A stretch of 8,061 nucleotides of DNA, from positions 50,035 to 58,095 of the forward strand of contig DEAA01000039.1 in the NCBI GenBank assembly GCA_002346545.1, given 5' to 3'. Shown here piece after piece: positions 1-6,971 of this stretch; position 1 is the stretch's first letter, and each line of letters opens with the position of its first letter. Source of the DNA: Acidobacteria bacterium UBA2994 (GTDB lineage: Bacteria; Acidobacteriota; Vicinamibacteria; Vicinamibacterales; UBA8438). The translations under genes and the position numbers were made by a program. The notes under the pieces were generated by a model. It was not told where the DNA came from, did not search any database, and saw nothing but the letters and a program-made list of their open reading frames with translations.

Positions 1-849
1 CTCCTTACGGCGGGCGTCCCGATTCATGAGCTCAACTGCGTCCGAAAGAAACTGTCACTCGTCAAGGGCGGTCGATTGGCGGCCGCATCGGTGGGACCGG
101 TGCTAACTCTGGCGATTTCCGACGTGGTTGGTCCCGTCGAGGACGATCCGTCCGTGATCGGGTCGGGACCGACGGCGGTCGATCGGACGACCGCGGCGGA
201 TGCCCTCCGGGTGGTGGCGCCTTTGGCGGAACAGATGCCGCCGTCGGTGATGCGAGCGCTGACCCGAGGCGCGTCCAAAGAGGGGGCAGGTGAAGAGTGG
301 TCCCGTGAAGCCGACCTTTATCGGGTTGTCGGAGGCCGGGCCGACGCGATGCGAGGTGCGGCCGACGCGGCCGAGCGCCTCGGTTATCAGGTCGTGACGG
401 TCAAAGAGGCGGTGACCGGCGTGGCGTGGGAGGTAGGTCGTCGGCATCCGACCATGGCTCGCCGGATTGCCGGGCGACGTGTAAGTCCAGTCTGCGTTGT
501 CTCCTCGGGGGAAACGACCGTCGAGGTAGTCGGTCAGGGGCGCGGTGGACGCAATCAGGAATTGGCGCTGGCTGCGGTGCCCGCGATGGCCGACTGGGGT
601 GGCTTGGCCGTGCTGGCCAGTGTGGGAACCGACGGGGTCGACGGGCCAACCGACGCTGCAGGTGCCCTTGTTGATACCGCGTCGGCAGCGCGCGCGAGCG
701 CCCAGGGCCTCGACGTGGAACGATCCTTGGCCGACAACGACGCCTATACCTTTTTCGATGGGCTTGGAGATCTGGTGCGGACGGGACCGTCCGGCACGAA
801 CGTGGGTGACCTGCAGGTGTTACTGAGCAGCGGTGTAGATGATGAGTAA
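1..849 (+). CDS. Glycerate 2-kinase, MOFRL family (5' partial)
   Basis: The reading frame is open from the first base, so the N-terminus lies outside; 282 codons remain of a family usually about 420-450 residues long. The enzyme phosphorylates D-glycerate with ATP, normally giving 2-phosphoglycerate, and feeds glycerate from glyoxylate, serine or sugar-acid breakdown into lower glycolysis in the cytoplasm. Visible signatures, numbered from the first codon of the window: the NxVRKxLSxxKGGRLA stretch (codons 12-27) typical of the DUF4147 domain, then the C-terminal MOFRL domain with GRGGRNQEL (180-188), GTDGVDGPTDAAG (209-221) and GPSGTNVGDL (262-271). These three Gly-rich motifs are hallmark family motifs. 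The stop TAA lies inside the start of rnr (11-base overlap), which suggests translational coupling. Family assignment is very secure; whether the product is 2- or 3-phosphoglycerate cannot be read from sequence. The name used varies (gck, garK, ttuD), so no symbol is given. Confidence 0.95.
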   Translation, partial: LLTAGVPIHELNCVRKKLSLVKGGRLAAASVGPVLTLAISDVVGPVEDDPSVIGSGPTAVDRTTAADALRVVAPLAEQMPPSVMRALTRGASKEGAGEEWSREADLYRVVGGRADAMRGAADAAERLGYQVVTVKEAVTGVAWEVGRRHPTMARRIAGRRVSPVCVVSSGETTVEVVGQGRGGRNQELALAAVPAMADWGGLAVLASVGTDGVDGPTDAAGALVDTASAARASAQGLDVERSLADNDAYTFFDGLGDLVRTGPSGTNVGDLQVLLSSGVDDE

Positions 850-3082
850 GGACGGCGCCGATGCGCTGAGTGTGAAGCAGTTGCTCTCGCGTATTCGGGA
901 GCGAGTTTCGCATCCTGCGACCGTGCGGGAGCTGATGCAGGCACTGAGGCTGCCGCGCGGGGAGCGGACAACGCTCCTGCGGCGACTCACGCAGTTGGTT
1001 AAGGCGGGCGAGCTCGTCCAGGTTCGAGGCAATCGCTATGGCCTCGCCGATCGGATGCATCTGATTGTCGGACGCCTAGTGGCCAACCCCAGGGGATTCG
1101 GCTTCGTCACGCCGGAGCCATCAGAGCGGTCAACCCAGGACGTGTATGTCTCAGGAGGCAACCTAGGCGGCGCCATGCACGGCGACCGTGTCACGGTGCG
1201 GGTCGAGCGCGTAGCGAGTCGGCAAGAAGGCCGGATCATCCGCGTGTTGGAGCGGGCGGCCGAGAGCCTACCCGGGCGCTACGAGACCGATGGCGGTGGC
1301 CTAGGCTATGTAGTGGCGTTCGACCCGAGGGTGACGATGGACCTGCAGGTGCCGGCTGGTGCCGACGGCGGCGCGCAGTCTGGCGACATTGTTGTTGTCC
1401 GGATCGAACGGTGGCCAACTCCGACTCGGAATCCGGTCGGGCGCGTCGTCGAGGTGCTCGGGCGGTTGGACGATCCTGGTGTCGATACGCAGCTCGTCAT
1501 CAGGAAGTACGACCTGGAGGACGAGGATGACCAGGGCGCGGTCGAGGAGGCCGCACGCCTGGGAGGCCGCCTGCGGCCCCGTGACCGGCGGGGGCGAGTC
1601 GACCTTCGGCAGACATTGACGGTTACCATCGACGGTGAGGCGGCGCGGGACTTCGACGACGCGCTCACGGTCGAACGGCTAGAGAATGGCCATCACTGGC
1701 TGGGCGTGCACATCGCTGATGTGAGCCACTATGTTCGTCCTGGCAGTGCGCTCGACACCGCGGCCTATCGACGCGCCACGTCGGTGTACTTCCCGGAGCG
1801 AGCGCTTCACATGTTTCCGGCGTCGTTGGCCACGGGGCTCTGTAGCCTGAACCCCGGTGTGGATCGACTCGCGCACTCCTGCTTCATGGAGGTCGACGTG
1901 CGGGGACGGATCGTGCGCTCCGAGATGCATGACACGGTGATTCACTCGGACCACCGACTGACCTATGCCAAGGTGGACGCGATGTTGACGGCGCGCGATG
2001 ATTCCACGCGCCGTCGGTACAAGAGGGTCGTGCCACTCCTCGAGATGCTTCATGTGGTAGGGCGGCGTCTGCAGGCGAATCGGACCAGACGAGGCTCGAT
2101 CGAGTTTGATCTGAAAGCGACCCGCTTGGTGCTCGATGACGCCGGCATGGTGCAGGACATCGTCGCGGCGGATCGGAACGTTGCGCACCGGATTGTCGAA
2201 GCCTGCATGCTGGCGGCCAACGAAACGGTCGCCCGGACTCTCGAAGCGTCTGGCGTTACCGCGCTGTATCGCGTGCACGACGCACCGGATCCGGCGAAGG
2301 TGCGCGAGTTCGAGGCGTTCGTGAGCAGCCTCGGGCATGGGCTCGCGGCGCCAGCCGACCGCGTTCGCCCACGTCACTTTCAGCAGCTCGTACGCGCACT
2401 ACGGGGGACCAAGGCCGAACGCGCGGTTGCATTGTTGATGCTCCGCACGATGCAGAAGGCACGATACGAAACCATCAACAGTGGGCACTTCGGGCTGGCC
2501 TCGAAGGCCTACACCCACTTCACCTCGCCCATTCGCCGCTATCCCGATCTGGTAGTCCATCGACTCCTCCGTGAAGTGCGGCGAGGCGCGCCCGGTCCAG
2601 AGCGGGTCGAAGTTCTGGCCGACATATTGCCCGAGGTCGGCCGACATACCTCCGAGATGGAGCGGAAGGCTGAGGAGGCGGAACGGGAGCTCGTGCACTG
2701 GAAGAAGGTCCGTTTCATGGTTGACCGGGTGGGCGAGACCTTTTCCGGCTATGTCATTGCCACCACCGGATTCGGTCTATTCGTGGAGCTCTTTGAACCG
2801 ATCGTCGAGGGGCTCGTGCACATCTCGAGCATGGCGGACGACTATTATCGATTCGATGAGGCGCAGCTTGCGCTTATGGGTGAGTCGACGGGTAAGCGCT
2901 ACATGGTTGGGGATGAGGTGCAGGTGCGGGTCGTCCAGGTGGATACAGTCCGTCGCCGCATAGACCTCGGGCTGACCGAGATTCTCGAGGCGGATGCTGC
3001 GCCGTCCACGTCGCGGCCGCGTACCCGCCGCGCGCGAATGCCCCGACGAGACGGACAGCCTCGACGCCGGGGGCAACGCTGA
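839..3082 (+). CDS. rnr: Ribonuclease R (3'-5' exoribonuclease)
   Basis: A 747-residue RNase II/RNB-family exonuclease that degrades RNA processively 3' to 5', including structured RNA, in mRNA decay, rRNA quality control and, in other bacteria, trans-translation. Domain order fits RNase R: N-terminal winged helix (about residues 9-70), cold-shock OB folds (about 75-135 with the NPRGFGFV motif, and about 145-210), RNB catalytic domain (about 250-600), S1 domain (about 632-715) and a basic Arg-rich tail (721-747). The metal-binding aspartates are intact in IDGEAARDFDDA as D265, D271, D273 and D274; the conserved YTHFTSPIRRYPD motif is at 558-570. The N-terminal winged helix and basic tail favour RNase R over RNase II. 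The start is ATG at 839 or the adjacent ATG at 842. No good Shine-Dalgarno precedes either, and both overlap the end of the kinase gene, so re-initiation by terminating ribosomes is likely. All key residues are present. Confidence 0.97.
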   Translation: MMSKDGADALSVKQLLSRIRERVSHPATVRELMQALRLPRGERTTLLRRLTQLVKAGELVQVRGNRYGLADRMHLIVGRLVANPRGFGFVTPEPSERSTQDVYVSGGNLGGAMHGDRVTVRVERVASRQEGRIIRVLERAAESLPGRYETDGGGLGYVVAFDPRVTMDLQVPAGADGGAQSGDIVVVRIERWPTPTRNPVGRVVEVLGRLDDPGVDTQLVIRKYDLEDEDDQGAVEEAARLGGRLRPRDRRGRVDLRQTLTVTIDGEAARDFDDALTVERLENGHHWLGVHIADVSHYVRPGSALDTAAYRRATSVYFPERALHMFPASLATGLCSLNPGVDRLAHSCFMEVDVRGRIVRSEMHDTVIHSDHRLTYAKVDAMLTARDDSTRRRYKRVVPLLEMLHVVGRRLQANRTRRGSIEFDLKATRLVLDDAGMVQDIVAADRNVAHRIVEACMLAANETVARTLEASGVTALYRVHDAPDPAKVREFEAFVSSLGHGLAAPADRVRPRHFQQLVRALRGTKAERAVALLMLRTMQKARYETINSGHFGLASKAYTHFTSPIRRYPDLVVHRLLREVRRGAPGPERVEVLADILPEVGRHTSEMERKAEEAERELVHWKKVRFMVDRVGETFSGYVIATTGFGLFVELFEPIVEGLVHISSMADDYYRFDEAQLALMGESTGKRYMVGDEVQVRVVQVDTVRRRIDLGLTEILEADAAPSTSRPRTRRARMPRRDGQPRRRGQR

Positions 3083-3084
3083 AC

Positions 3085-3089
3085 GGGAG
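3085..3089 (+). promoter_or_regulatory. Shine-Dalgarno site for selB
   Basis: GGGAG lies six bases before a GTG codon at 3096, directly before the start of the conserved SelB N-terminus. The frame stays open a further 34 codons upstream to an ATG at 2994, but that stretch is inside rnr and encodes an Arg-rich sequence unlike SelB. This site therefore decides the start at 3096. Confidence 0.7.
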
Positions 3090-3095
3090 TCGAAT

Positions 3096-5039
3096 GTGGC
3101 GCGTCATGTGGTGATCGGCACTGCGGGGCACATTGATCATGGAAAGAGCGCACTCGTGCGGGCGCTCACCGGCACCGATCCGGACCGGCTAAAGGAAGAG
3201 CGGGACCGCGGCATCACGATCGATTTGGGTTTCGCACATCTGAAGACCGACGATGCCACGATGGCATTCGTCGACGTGCCCGGTCATGAGCGGTTCGTCA
3301 AGAACATGCTGGCGGGCGCGAGCGGCGTTGACGCCGTGCTCCTCGTCATCGCGGCTGACGAATCGGTCATGCCGCAGACTCGCGAACACTTCGATATCTG
3401 TCGTCTCCTCGGGGTTTCGGTGGGCGTCGTGGCTCTGACGAAGACCGACCTGGTCGACGATGACACGGTTGAGCTCGTCAAGCTCGAGACCGCCGAGTTG
3501 GTGGCCGGGTCGTTCCTTGAGAACGCGCCGGTGGTTCCGGTGTCCGCTCGCTCCGGGAGCGGGCTCGAGGAGGTGCGCCAGGCGCTCTCTGAAGTCACCG
3601 ATGCCGCGGCCTCACGCCGGAGCGGCGGCGCAGTGCGCCTGCCGATCGACCGCGCCTTCAGCGTCAAGGGGTTCGGGACCGTGGTGACCGGAACGCTGGT
3701 CTCTGGACAGCTGTCGGTTGACGATGCCTGCGCCATCCTCCCGAGGCCACGGGCGGTGAAGGTTCGAGGGCTGCAGGTGCACGGTTCCAGCAATTCCACC
3801 GCCGTGGCGGGCCAGCGGGTCGCGGTGAATCTAACAGGCGTGGACGTCAGTGAGATCAGGCGGGGTGACACGTTGGTGACCGCCGACGCGTTTGAGGAAA
3901 CGGCGCGATTAGACGCCGTCGTCGAGCTCCTTGGCTCGGCGCGCCGGCTCCGTCACGGTGCTCGCGTGCGATTCCATCAGGGGACGGCTGAGATTCTGGG
4001 GCGGGTGGCACTCGGCCCGGGACTGGACGAGCTCGCCAGTGTGAGTGAGGCCCTGGGTGAGCTGCCGCCGGGGGGACGGGCCTTCGGACGTCTGCGCCTC
4101 GAGCATCATGCGGTGCTTACGCGCGGCGACCGGTTCATCCTGCGCGCATACTCTCCCCCGCTGACCATTGCGGGCGGGCGGGTCCTCGACCCGCACCCCC
4201 CGAGTGTCGGTATTCGGACCGCCGCCGCTCGCGCTAGGCTCGAACCTCTGGCGAGCGATCCCACCACTCCTGTGACGAATGACGACCGCGCAGCGCGCGC
4301 CCTGGTGGCCGAGGCTGGGATTTCGGGGCTGCCGGTTGCGAGACTTGTCACCCGGCTCGGGGTGGCTCCCGAAGATGCAGCCACCTTCTCCGAGCGTCTC
4401 GTGTCGACCGGAAACGTTCGTCGTGTGGGCACTCTGCTCGTACGCGAAGACACGCTGACCGACGTCGGCGAGCGGTTGTGCGATCTGGTGGGCGAAGTGC
4501 ACACAGAGAATCCGCTGAGCGAGGGGCTGCCTCGGGAGGAAGCGAGAGAGCGTCTGTTTAAGTTCGCGCCGCCAGCGGTATTCGAAGTGGTCGTCGACGG
4601 GCTGGTGGCCGCTGGAACTTTGCGGTCCACCGAGTACCTGGCGCTGACGGCGCATGAGGCGCGGCTGAGTCCGGAAGAAGAGCGGGTGGCCGATCGGATC
4701 CAGGCGGTGCTGGCTGGAGCGGAACTGCGGCCTCCGGCCGTCGCGACGCTGGGTGGTGAGATAGGGGCAGACCCAACTGTACTGGACCGAATTCTGAGTC
4801 TACTTGTCCGTCAGAGCAAGGTCGTTCGCGTGGGAGCCTTGGTCTTTGATGCCGCCGCGCTCGCCACCCTGCGATCAGATCTGCAGCAGCTACGTTCCAG
4901 CGAGGCGCCGGTGGCGATTGACGTGGCTACGTTCAAGGAGCGCTACGGGATTACCAGGAAATTCGCGATCCCGCTGCTCGAATACCTCGACCGGGAGCGG
5001 GTGACCCGAAGGATGGGGCAGCGTCGGGTGCTACTGTGA
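3096..5039 (+). CDS. selB: Selenocysteine-specific elongation factor SelB
   Basis: A translational GTPase of 647 residues (E. coli SelB is 614) that carries Sec-tRNA(Sec) to ribosomes stalled at UGA codons followed by a SECIS hairpin. From the GTG start the GTPase motifs are G1 GHIDHGKS (11-18), G2 in GITIDLGF (39-46), G3 DVPGHE (60-65), G4 TKTD (115-118, the SelB-type variant of NKxD) and G5 SAR (150-152). EF-Tu-like beta-barrel domains follow, with a [13 protein letters not shown] motif at 188-200. The second half holds tandem winged helices; the last one, with [20 protein letters not shown] and a TRRxGxRRVLL end, is typical of the SelB domain that binds SECIS RNA. This C-terminal half separates it from EF-Tu and other GTPases. 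It follows rnr by 13 bases, so co-transcription is likely. The GTG start is chosen for its Shine-Dalgarno and family alignment. No selA, selD or tRNA-Sec gene is in the window. Confidence 0.96.
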   Translation: MARHVVIGTAGHIDHGKSALVRALTGTDPDRLKEERDRGITIDLGFAHLKTDDATMAFVDVPGHERFVKNMLAGASGVDAVLLVIAADESVMPQTREHFDICRLLGVSVGVVALTKTDLVDDDTVELVKLETAELVAGSFLENAPVVPVSARSGSGLEEVRQALSEVTDAAASRRSGGAVRLPIDRAFSVKGFGTVVTGTLVSGQLSVDDACAILPRPRAVKVRGLQVHGSSNSTAVAGQRVAVNLTGVDVSEIRRGDTLVTADAFEETARLDAVVELLGSARRLRHGARVRFHQGTAEILGRVALGPGLDELASVSEALGELPPGGRAFGRLRLEHHAVLTRGDRFILRAYSPPLTIAGGRVLDPHPPSVGIRTAAARARLEPLASDPTTPVTNDDRAARALVAEAGISGLPVARLVTRLGVAPEDAATFSERLVSTGNVRRVGTLLVREDTLTDVGERLCDLVGEVHTENPLSEGLPREEARERLFKFAPPAVFEVVVDGLVAAGTLRSTEYLALTAHEARLSPEEERVADRIQAVLAGAELRPPAVATLGGEIGADPTVLDRILSLLVRQSKVVRVGALVFDAAALATLRSDLQQLRSSEAPVAIDVATFKERYGITRKFAIPLLEYLDRERVTRRMGQRRVLL

Positions 5040-5049
5040 TCGTGCTGCT

Positions 5050-5077
5050 TTGTCTGGGCGACGCGCGCCAGTACACT
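5050..5077 (+). promoter_or_regulatory. Possible sigma70-type promoter upstream of the stress-like gene
   Basis: TTGTCT (5050-5055) and TACACT (5072-5077) are separated by 16 bases; each matches four of six consensus positions. A start of transcription near 5084 would give a leader of about 50 bases before the ATG at 5135. It is the best promoter-like pair in the 95-base gap after selB, but such matches arise by chance and the organism's sigma preferences are unknown. Confidence 0.3.
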
Positions 5078-5115
5078 ATGGGTGAAGGCTCAAGCAAGAC
5101 GCTGGGCGGGTAAGC

Positions 5116-5121
5116 AAGGAG
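5116..5121 (+). promoter_or_regulatory. Shine-Dalgarno-like AAGGAG before the stress-like gene
   Basis: AAGGAG lies 13 bases before the ATG at 5135, longer than the usual 5-10. An in-frame TAG at 5129-5131 excludes any start further upstream. An in-frame ATG at 5147 has GGAG only three bases ahead, so 5135 is preferred, though weakly. Confidence 0.4.
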
Positions 5122-5134
5122 ACGTCGGTAGCGG

Positions 5135-5605
5135 ATGGTGGAGCGAATGGACGATTCTGACGGGCGGTGTTTCACGGTAGGGGTGTTCCAGGACGTCGAA
5201 TGGGCGAGCCGCGGTCTTGAGGCCCTGCTGGCGGAGGGATTTTCGGCCGATTCGTTCTCGATGATCAGCAGGAACACGCCGGAGGCTGAGGAGCTGCTGC
5301 GGCGCACATTTGGCGTCGAAGGAACTAAGTTAGATATCAAGGGCATCGGTGATGTGATCGTGCATGGTCCGCTGGTGGGTGCCCTGCAGGGCCTGGGTAA
5401 AGATCTGGACCGTAACGGCGTCGCGGCGACGATGCGCCGCGCCGGGTTTCAGGCGCATGATGGCTATATCTACGAGACCCTAACTGCACGGGGTGGTGTG
5501 CTCGTGAGTGTGCACAGCGAGCCTAGGGCGGCCGACGCGCTGACGGTACTATTCGCCACCGGCGGCGGGAATGCCGCGATTGGTGCGTGGACGGGGCGCG
5601 TCTAA
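5135..5605 (+). CDS. Small protein resembling general-stress 17M / DUF1269-like family
   Basis: A 156-residue soluble protein with no signal peptide or membrane helix. Residues 13-45 (TVGVF, an A-rich helix, EGFSADSFSMI) look like the beta-alpha-beta opening of general-stress 17M-type proteins, where a 'VFxxxxxAxxAxxxLxxxGF' stretch is common. Residues 66-93 form a short Gly-rich segment (IKGIGDVIVHGPLVGALQGLG) that recalls the longer Gly/Ala-rich middle of those proteins. Residues 104-128 (GFQAHDGYIYETLTARGGVLVSVH) match the usual 'Y-x-GVxxGGVLVSV' second half, followed by a helix ending in GGG. The biochemical function of the family is not known; it is often associated with stress. The gene stands between selB (95 bases upstream) and a tonB-like gene (226 bases downstream), with a promoter candidate of its own, so its context says little about its job. 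The similarity is from memory of motif patterns, not a search; 'hypothetical protein' is the safe fallback. Confidence 0.75.
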   Translation: MVERMDDSDGRCFTVGVFQDVEWASRGLEALLAEGFSADSFSMISRNTPEAEELLRRTFGVEGTKLDIKGIGDVIVHGPLVGALQGLGKDLDRNGVAATMRRAGFQAHDGYIYETLTARGGVLVSVHSEPRAADALTVLFATGGGNAAIGAWTGRV

Positions 5606-5611
5606 ATCATC

Positions 5612-5624
5612 GGACGTAACGTCC
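5612..5624. repeat. Short perfect inverted repeat GGACGT-A-ACGTCC
   Basis: Two perfect 6-base arms flank one central base, seven bases after the stop of the stress-like gene. As RNA it would form only a weak 5-bp hairpin with a three-base loop and no T tract follows, so it is a poor terminator. As DNA it could be a dimeric-regulator site for the downstream tonB-like gene, although it lies about 210 bases upstream of that start. Chance is a realistic explanation for a palindrome this short. Confidence 0.35.
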
Positions 5625-5721
5625 AAGGAATCGGGCAGTTTTGAGCTATCCAGTGGCGACGGCGAGCGCGTGTGGGCCAGCTTCAGGTGGTAAGTCGTAG
5701 TCAGGAATAGAGTTGAGTCTG

Positions 5722-5835
5722 ATGGCATTGCAGCGGTCGGCCCAGCCTCGGCGAGGTATCAGATTTGCAAGGATACCGGTGACCGATTCGCCGGACGCCC
5801 TCGGCGGGCTAGTCAGGAGGGAGCGCTTCGCGTGA
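5722..5835 (+). CDS. Possible 37-residue leader ORF overlapping the tonB-like start
   Basis: An ATG at 5722 opens a 37-codon frame ending at TGA 5833-5835, which overlaps the GTG start of the tonB-like gene in a GTGA arrangement, a classic layout for translational coupling. The peptide (MALQRSAQPRRGIRF at its start) is Arg-rich with no recognisable domain, membrane helix or regulatory codon run. The ribosome site ahead of the ATG is weak, and several codons (AGA, AGG, ATA, CTA) are rare for this GC-rich genome. In such a genome an open frame of this size is easily accidental. Confidence 0.15.
   Translation: MALQRSAQPRRGIRFARIPVTDSPDALGGLVRRERFA
5815..5820 (+). promoter_or_regulatory. Strong Shine-Dalgarno AGGAGG for the tonB-like gene
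   Basis: A consensus AGGAGG sits 11 bases before the GTG at 5832. It is the best ribosome site in the window and decides the start: other in-frame candidates further in (GTG at 5961, ATG at 6075) lack a comparable site and the latter would cut into the membrane helix. Confidence 0.7.
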
Positions 5836-6872
5836 GCGACGGCTTGAACCTCGGACGTATCCCATTTCCGCCCAATCACGAGTCCTACACTCCGCCGGAG
5901 CGCCGCCGGCGCCAGGCGCGTGAGAAGGGGGCATTGTCGCCTGGCAGGGCACGGACCGCCGTGCAAGGGAAGCAGGCAAGCGGTGATGCCCGGGCATGGG
6001 TCTCTATCTCGCCGGGGGGAGGGACCACGTATGCCCCGCAGTTGGCGGTCCAGCGGGAGCGGATCCAGAGTGCGATGGGCGCCTCGTTCGTCAGCCACGC
6101 CATGGCTGTGGTGCTGGCGTTTGCGCTCGTGCGCGCGGCGCCGGTGTCGGAGACGACTCCCGAGCCGATTGAACGGACTAACTACGACATCGTCTGGATT
6201 CCGGCCGAGGGGCTGGGCGGCGGTGGCGGCGGCGGTGGCAATGAGTCACTCGAGATGCCGCGCGAGGTTGAGATCGAGGGCGAGGCCGAGATCAACGTTC
6301 CGGTCGAGGAGCCCGAAGAGGTCGTCGAAGTGCCCGAGGAGATCGCGCCCGAGCCGGAGGCGGCTCCGCTCGAGTCTCAGACCGTCCAGTTGTCGGCGAT
6401 GCCGATGGCCGCGGCCACCCAGAATCGGTCTGGGGTGATGAAGGGATTGATGGCTCGAGCACTGAGCTCGGCTGGAAGCGGCGTGGGCGGCGGTGCCGGT
6501 TCCGGTAGCGGGGGGGGCATCGGGCCGGGCGACGGCGATGGCTTGGGCCCGGGCTCTGGCGGCGGTAGCGGGGGGGGTGTCTACCAACCGGGCAATGGAG
6601 TTACGGAGCCGCGGCCGCTGCGTGAGGTCAAGCCGCAGTACACCACCGACGCGATGAGAGCCAAGGTGCAGGGAGAGGTCTGGATCGAGGCGGTGGTACT
6701 GCCAGACGGAACGGTGGGAGATGCGCGTGTCGTGCGCTCGCTGGACCGGAACTTCGGTCTGGACGAAGAGGCACTGAAGGCGGCTCGCCAGTGGCGGTTC
6801 CAGCCTGGAATGCGATTTGGCGAGCCGGTGGCCGTGCTCGTTACCATCGCGTTGGAGTTCATTCTTCGCTAG
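5832..6872 (+). CDS. TonB-family energy transducer protein
   Basis: A 346-residue inner-membrane protein expected to span the periplasm and pass proton-motive energy from ExbB/ExbD to outer-membrane TonB-dependent receptors. Layout: an unusually long cytoplasmic N-terminus (1-80) with a basic RRRRQAREK patch (24-32); one transmembrane helix (about 82-101); Gly8 (129-136); an acidic E/P/V-rich segment (142-181); a second Gly/Ser-rich linker (215-254); and a TonB_C domain (about 258-346) with PRPLREVKPQY, VQGEVWIEAVVLPDGTV and ALKAARQWRFQPG. Within the helix, S85 and H89 reproduce the Ser-x3-His spacing of E. coli TonB S16/H20, the residues tied to coupling with ExbB/ExbD. The acidic linker replaces the Pro-Lys/Pro-Glu rod of classical TonB. 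No exbB or exbD is nearby. The alternative is a TonB_C-domain protein with another envelope role. It converges on groL, with a terminator between them. Confidence 0.88.
   Translation: MSDGLNLGRIPFPPNHESYTPPERRRRQAREKGALSPGRARTAVQGKQASGDARAWVSISPGGGTTYAPQLAVQRERIQSAMGASFVSHAMAVVLAFALVRAAPVSETTPEPIERTNYDIVWIPAEGLGGGGGGGGNESLEMPREVEIEGEAEINVPVEEPEEVVEVPEEIAPEPEAAPLESQTVQLSAMPMAAATQNRSGVMKGLMARALSSAGSGVGGGAGSGSGGGIGPGDGDGLGPGSGGGSGGGVYQPGNGVTEPRPLREVKPQYTTDAMRAKVQGEVWIEAVVLPDGTVGDARVVRSLDRNFGLDEEALKAARQWRFQPGMRFGEPVAVLVTIALEFILR
6504..6577 (+). repeat. Twin GGTAGC-G8 tracts in the tonB-like linker
   Basis: The 14-base string GGTAGCGGGGGGGG occurs at 6504-6517 and again at 6564-6577, exactly 60 bases apart, inside the Gly/Ser linker codons. 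Both encode GSGGG. A one-base slip in either G8 tract would shift the frame ahead of the TonB_C domain, while recombination between the copies would remove 20 codons in frame. Confidence 0.85.
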
Positions 6873-6900
6873 GGCGGCGACGTCCGCTGACGAGGCACGG

Positions 6901-6943
6901 CAAAAAGAAAACGGGGCGGGCCCCTAGGAGGAGCCCGCCCCGT
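6901..6943 (-). terminator. Intrinsic terminator of groL
   Basis: ACGGGGCGGGC (6911-6921) pairs perfectly with GCCCGCCCCGT (6933-6943), an 11-bp GC-rich stem; the 11-base interior can add three more pairs after one mismatch. Read on the minus strand the stem is followed by TTTTCTTTTTG, a proper U tract, 28 bases past the groL stop. On the plus strand the sequence after the stem is not T-rich, so it would be a weak terminator for the tonB-like gene, although the stem may still hinder 3' decay. Confidence 0.92.
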
Positions 6944-6971
6944 CGTTCGTACGGGAGTGTTCAGGCAGCGA

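Larger units (their letters stand above)
5606..5831 (+). other. Intergenic region before the tonB-like gene
   Basis: These 226 bases contain no RNA gene that I can recognise: no tRNA T-loop GGTTCRA motif and no known riboswitch core. They hold a short palindrome near the left end, a possible 37-codon ORF in the right half and the Shine-Dalgarno site of the next gene. A minus-strand frame runs through here and the start of the tonB-like gene, but it has no recognisable protein and lies opposite a better-supported gene. The tonB-like promoter is probably in this interval, but I find no convincing -35/-10 pair. Confidence 0.5.

Noticed and set aside
401..1060. 219-residue minus-strand frame across the kinase-rnr junction
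   Set aside because: Low-complexity Arg/Pro/Ser-rich translation typical of antisense frames in GC-rich DNA, opposite two well-supported genes.
2994..3095. Longer SelB starting at the ATG at 2994
   Set aside because: It would add 34 Arg-rich residues encoded inside rnr and unlike SelB, while a GTG at 3096 has a Shine-Dalgarno and aligns with the family start.
3080..3137. In-frame extension past the TGA stop of rnr, encoding several cysteines, as a possible selenocysteine readthrough beside selB
   Set aside because: The extension lies in selB and its ribosome site, ends after about 18 codons, and RNase R already has a complete family-type C-terminus. The cysteines come from reading selB in another frame.
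5040..5134. Possible tRNA-Sec (selC) in the gap after selB
   Set aside because: No acceptor-stem pairing, TCA anticodon arm or T-loop GGTTCRA motif can be placed in these 95 bases.
5037..5180. A 46-codon open extension after the TGA of selB, possible Sec readthrough
   Set aside because: SelB ends normally with its fourth winged helix, no SECIS-like hairpin is evident right after the TGA, and long open frames are common at this GC content.
5646..6098. 150-residue minus-strand frame in the gap and the start of the tonB-like gene
   Set aside because: No recognisable domain; most of it is the antisense shadow of the tonB-like N-terminus, which has the stronger ribosome site.
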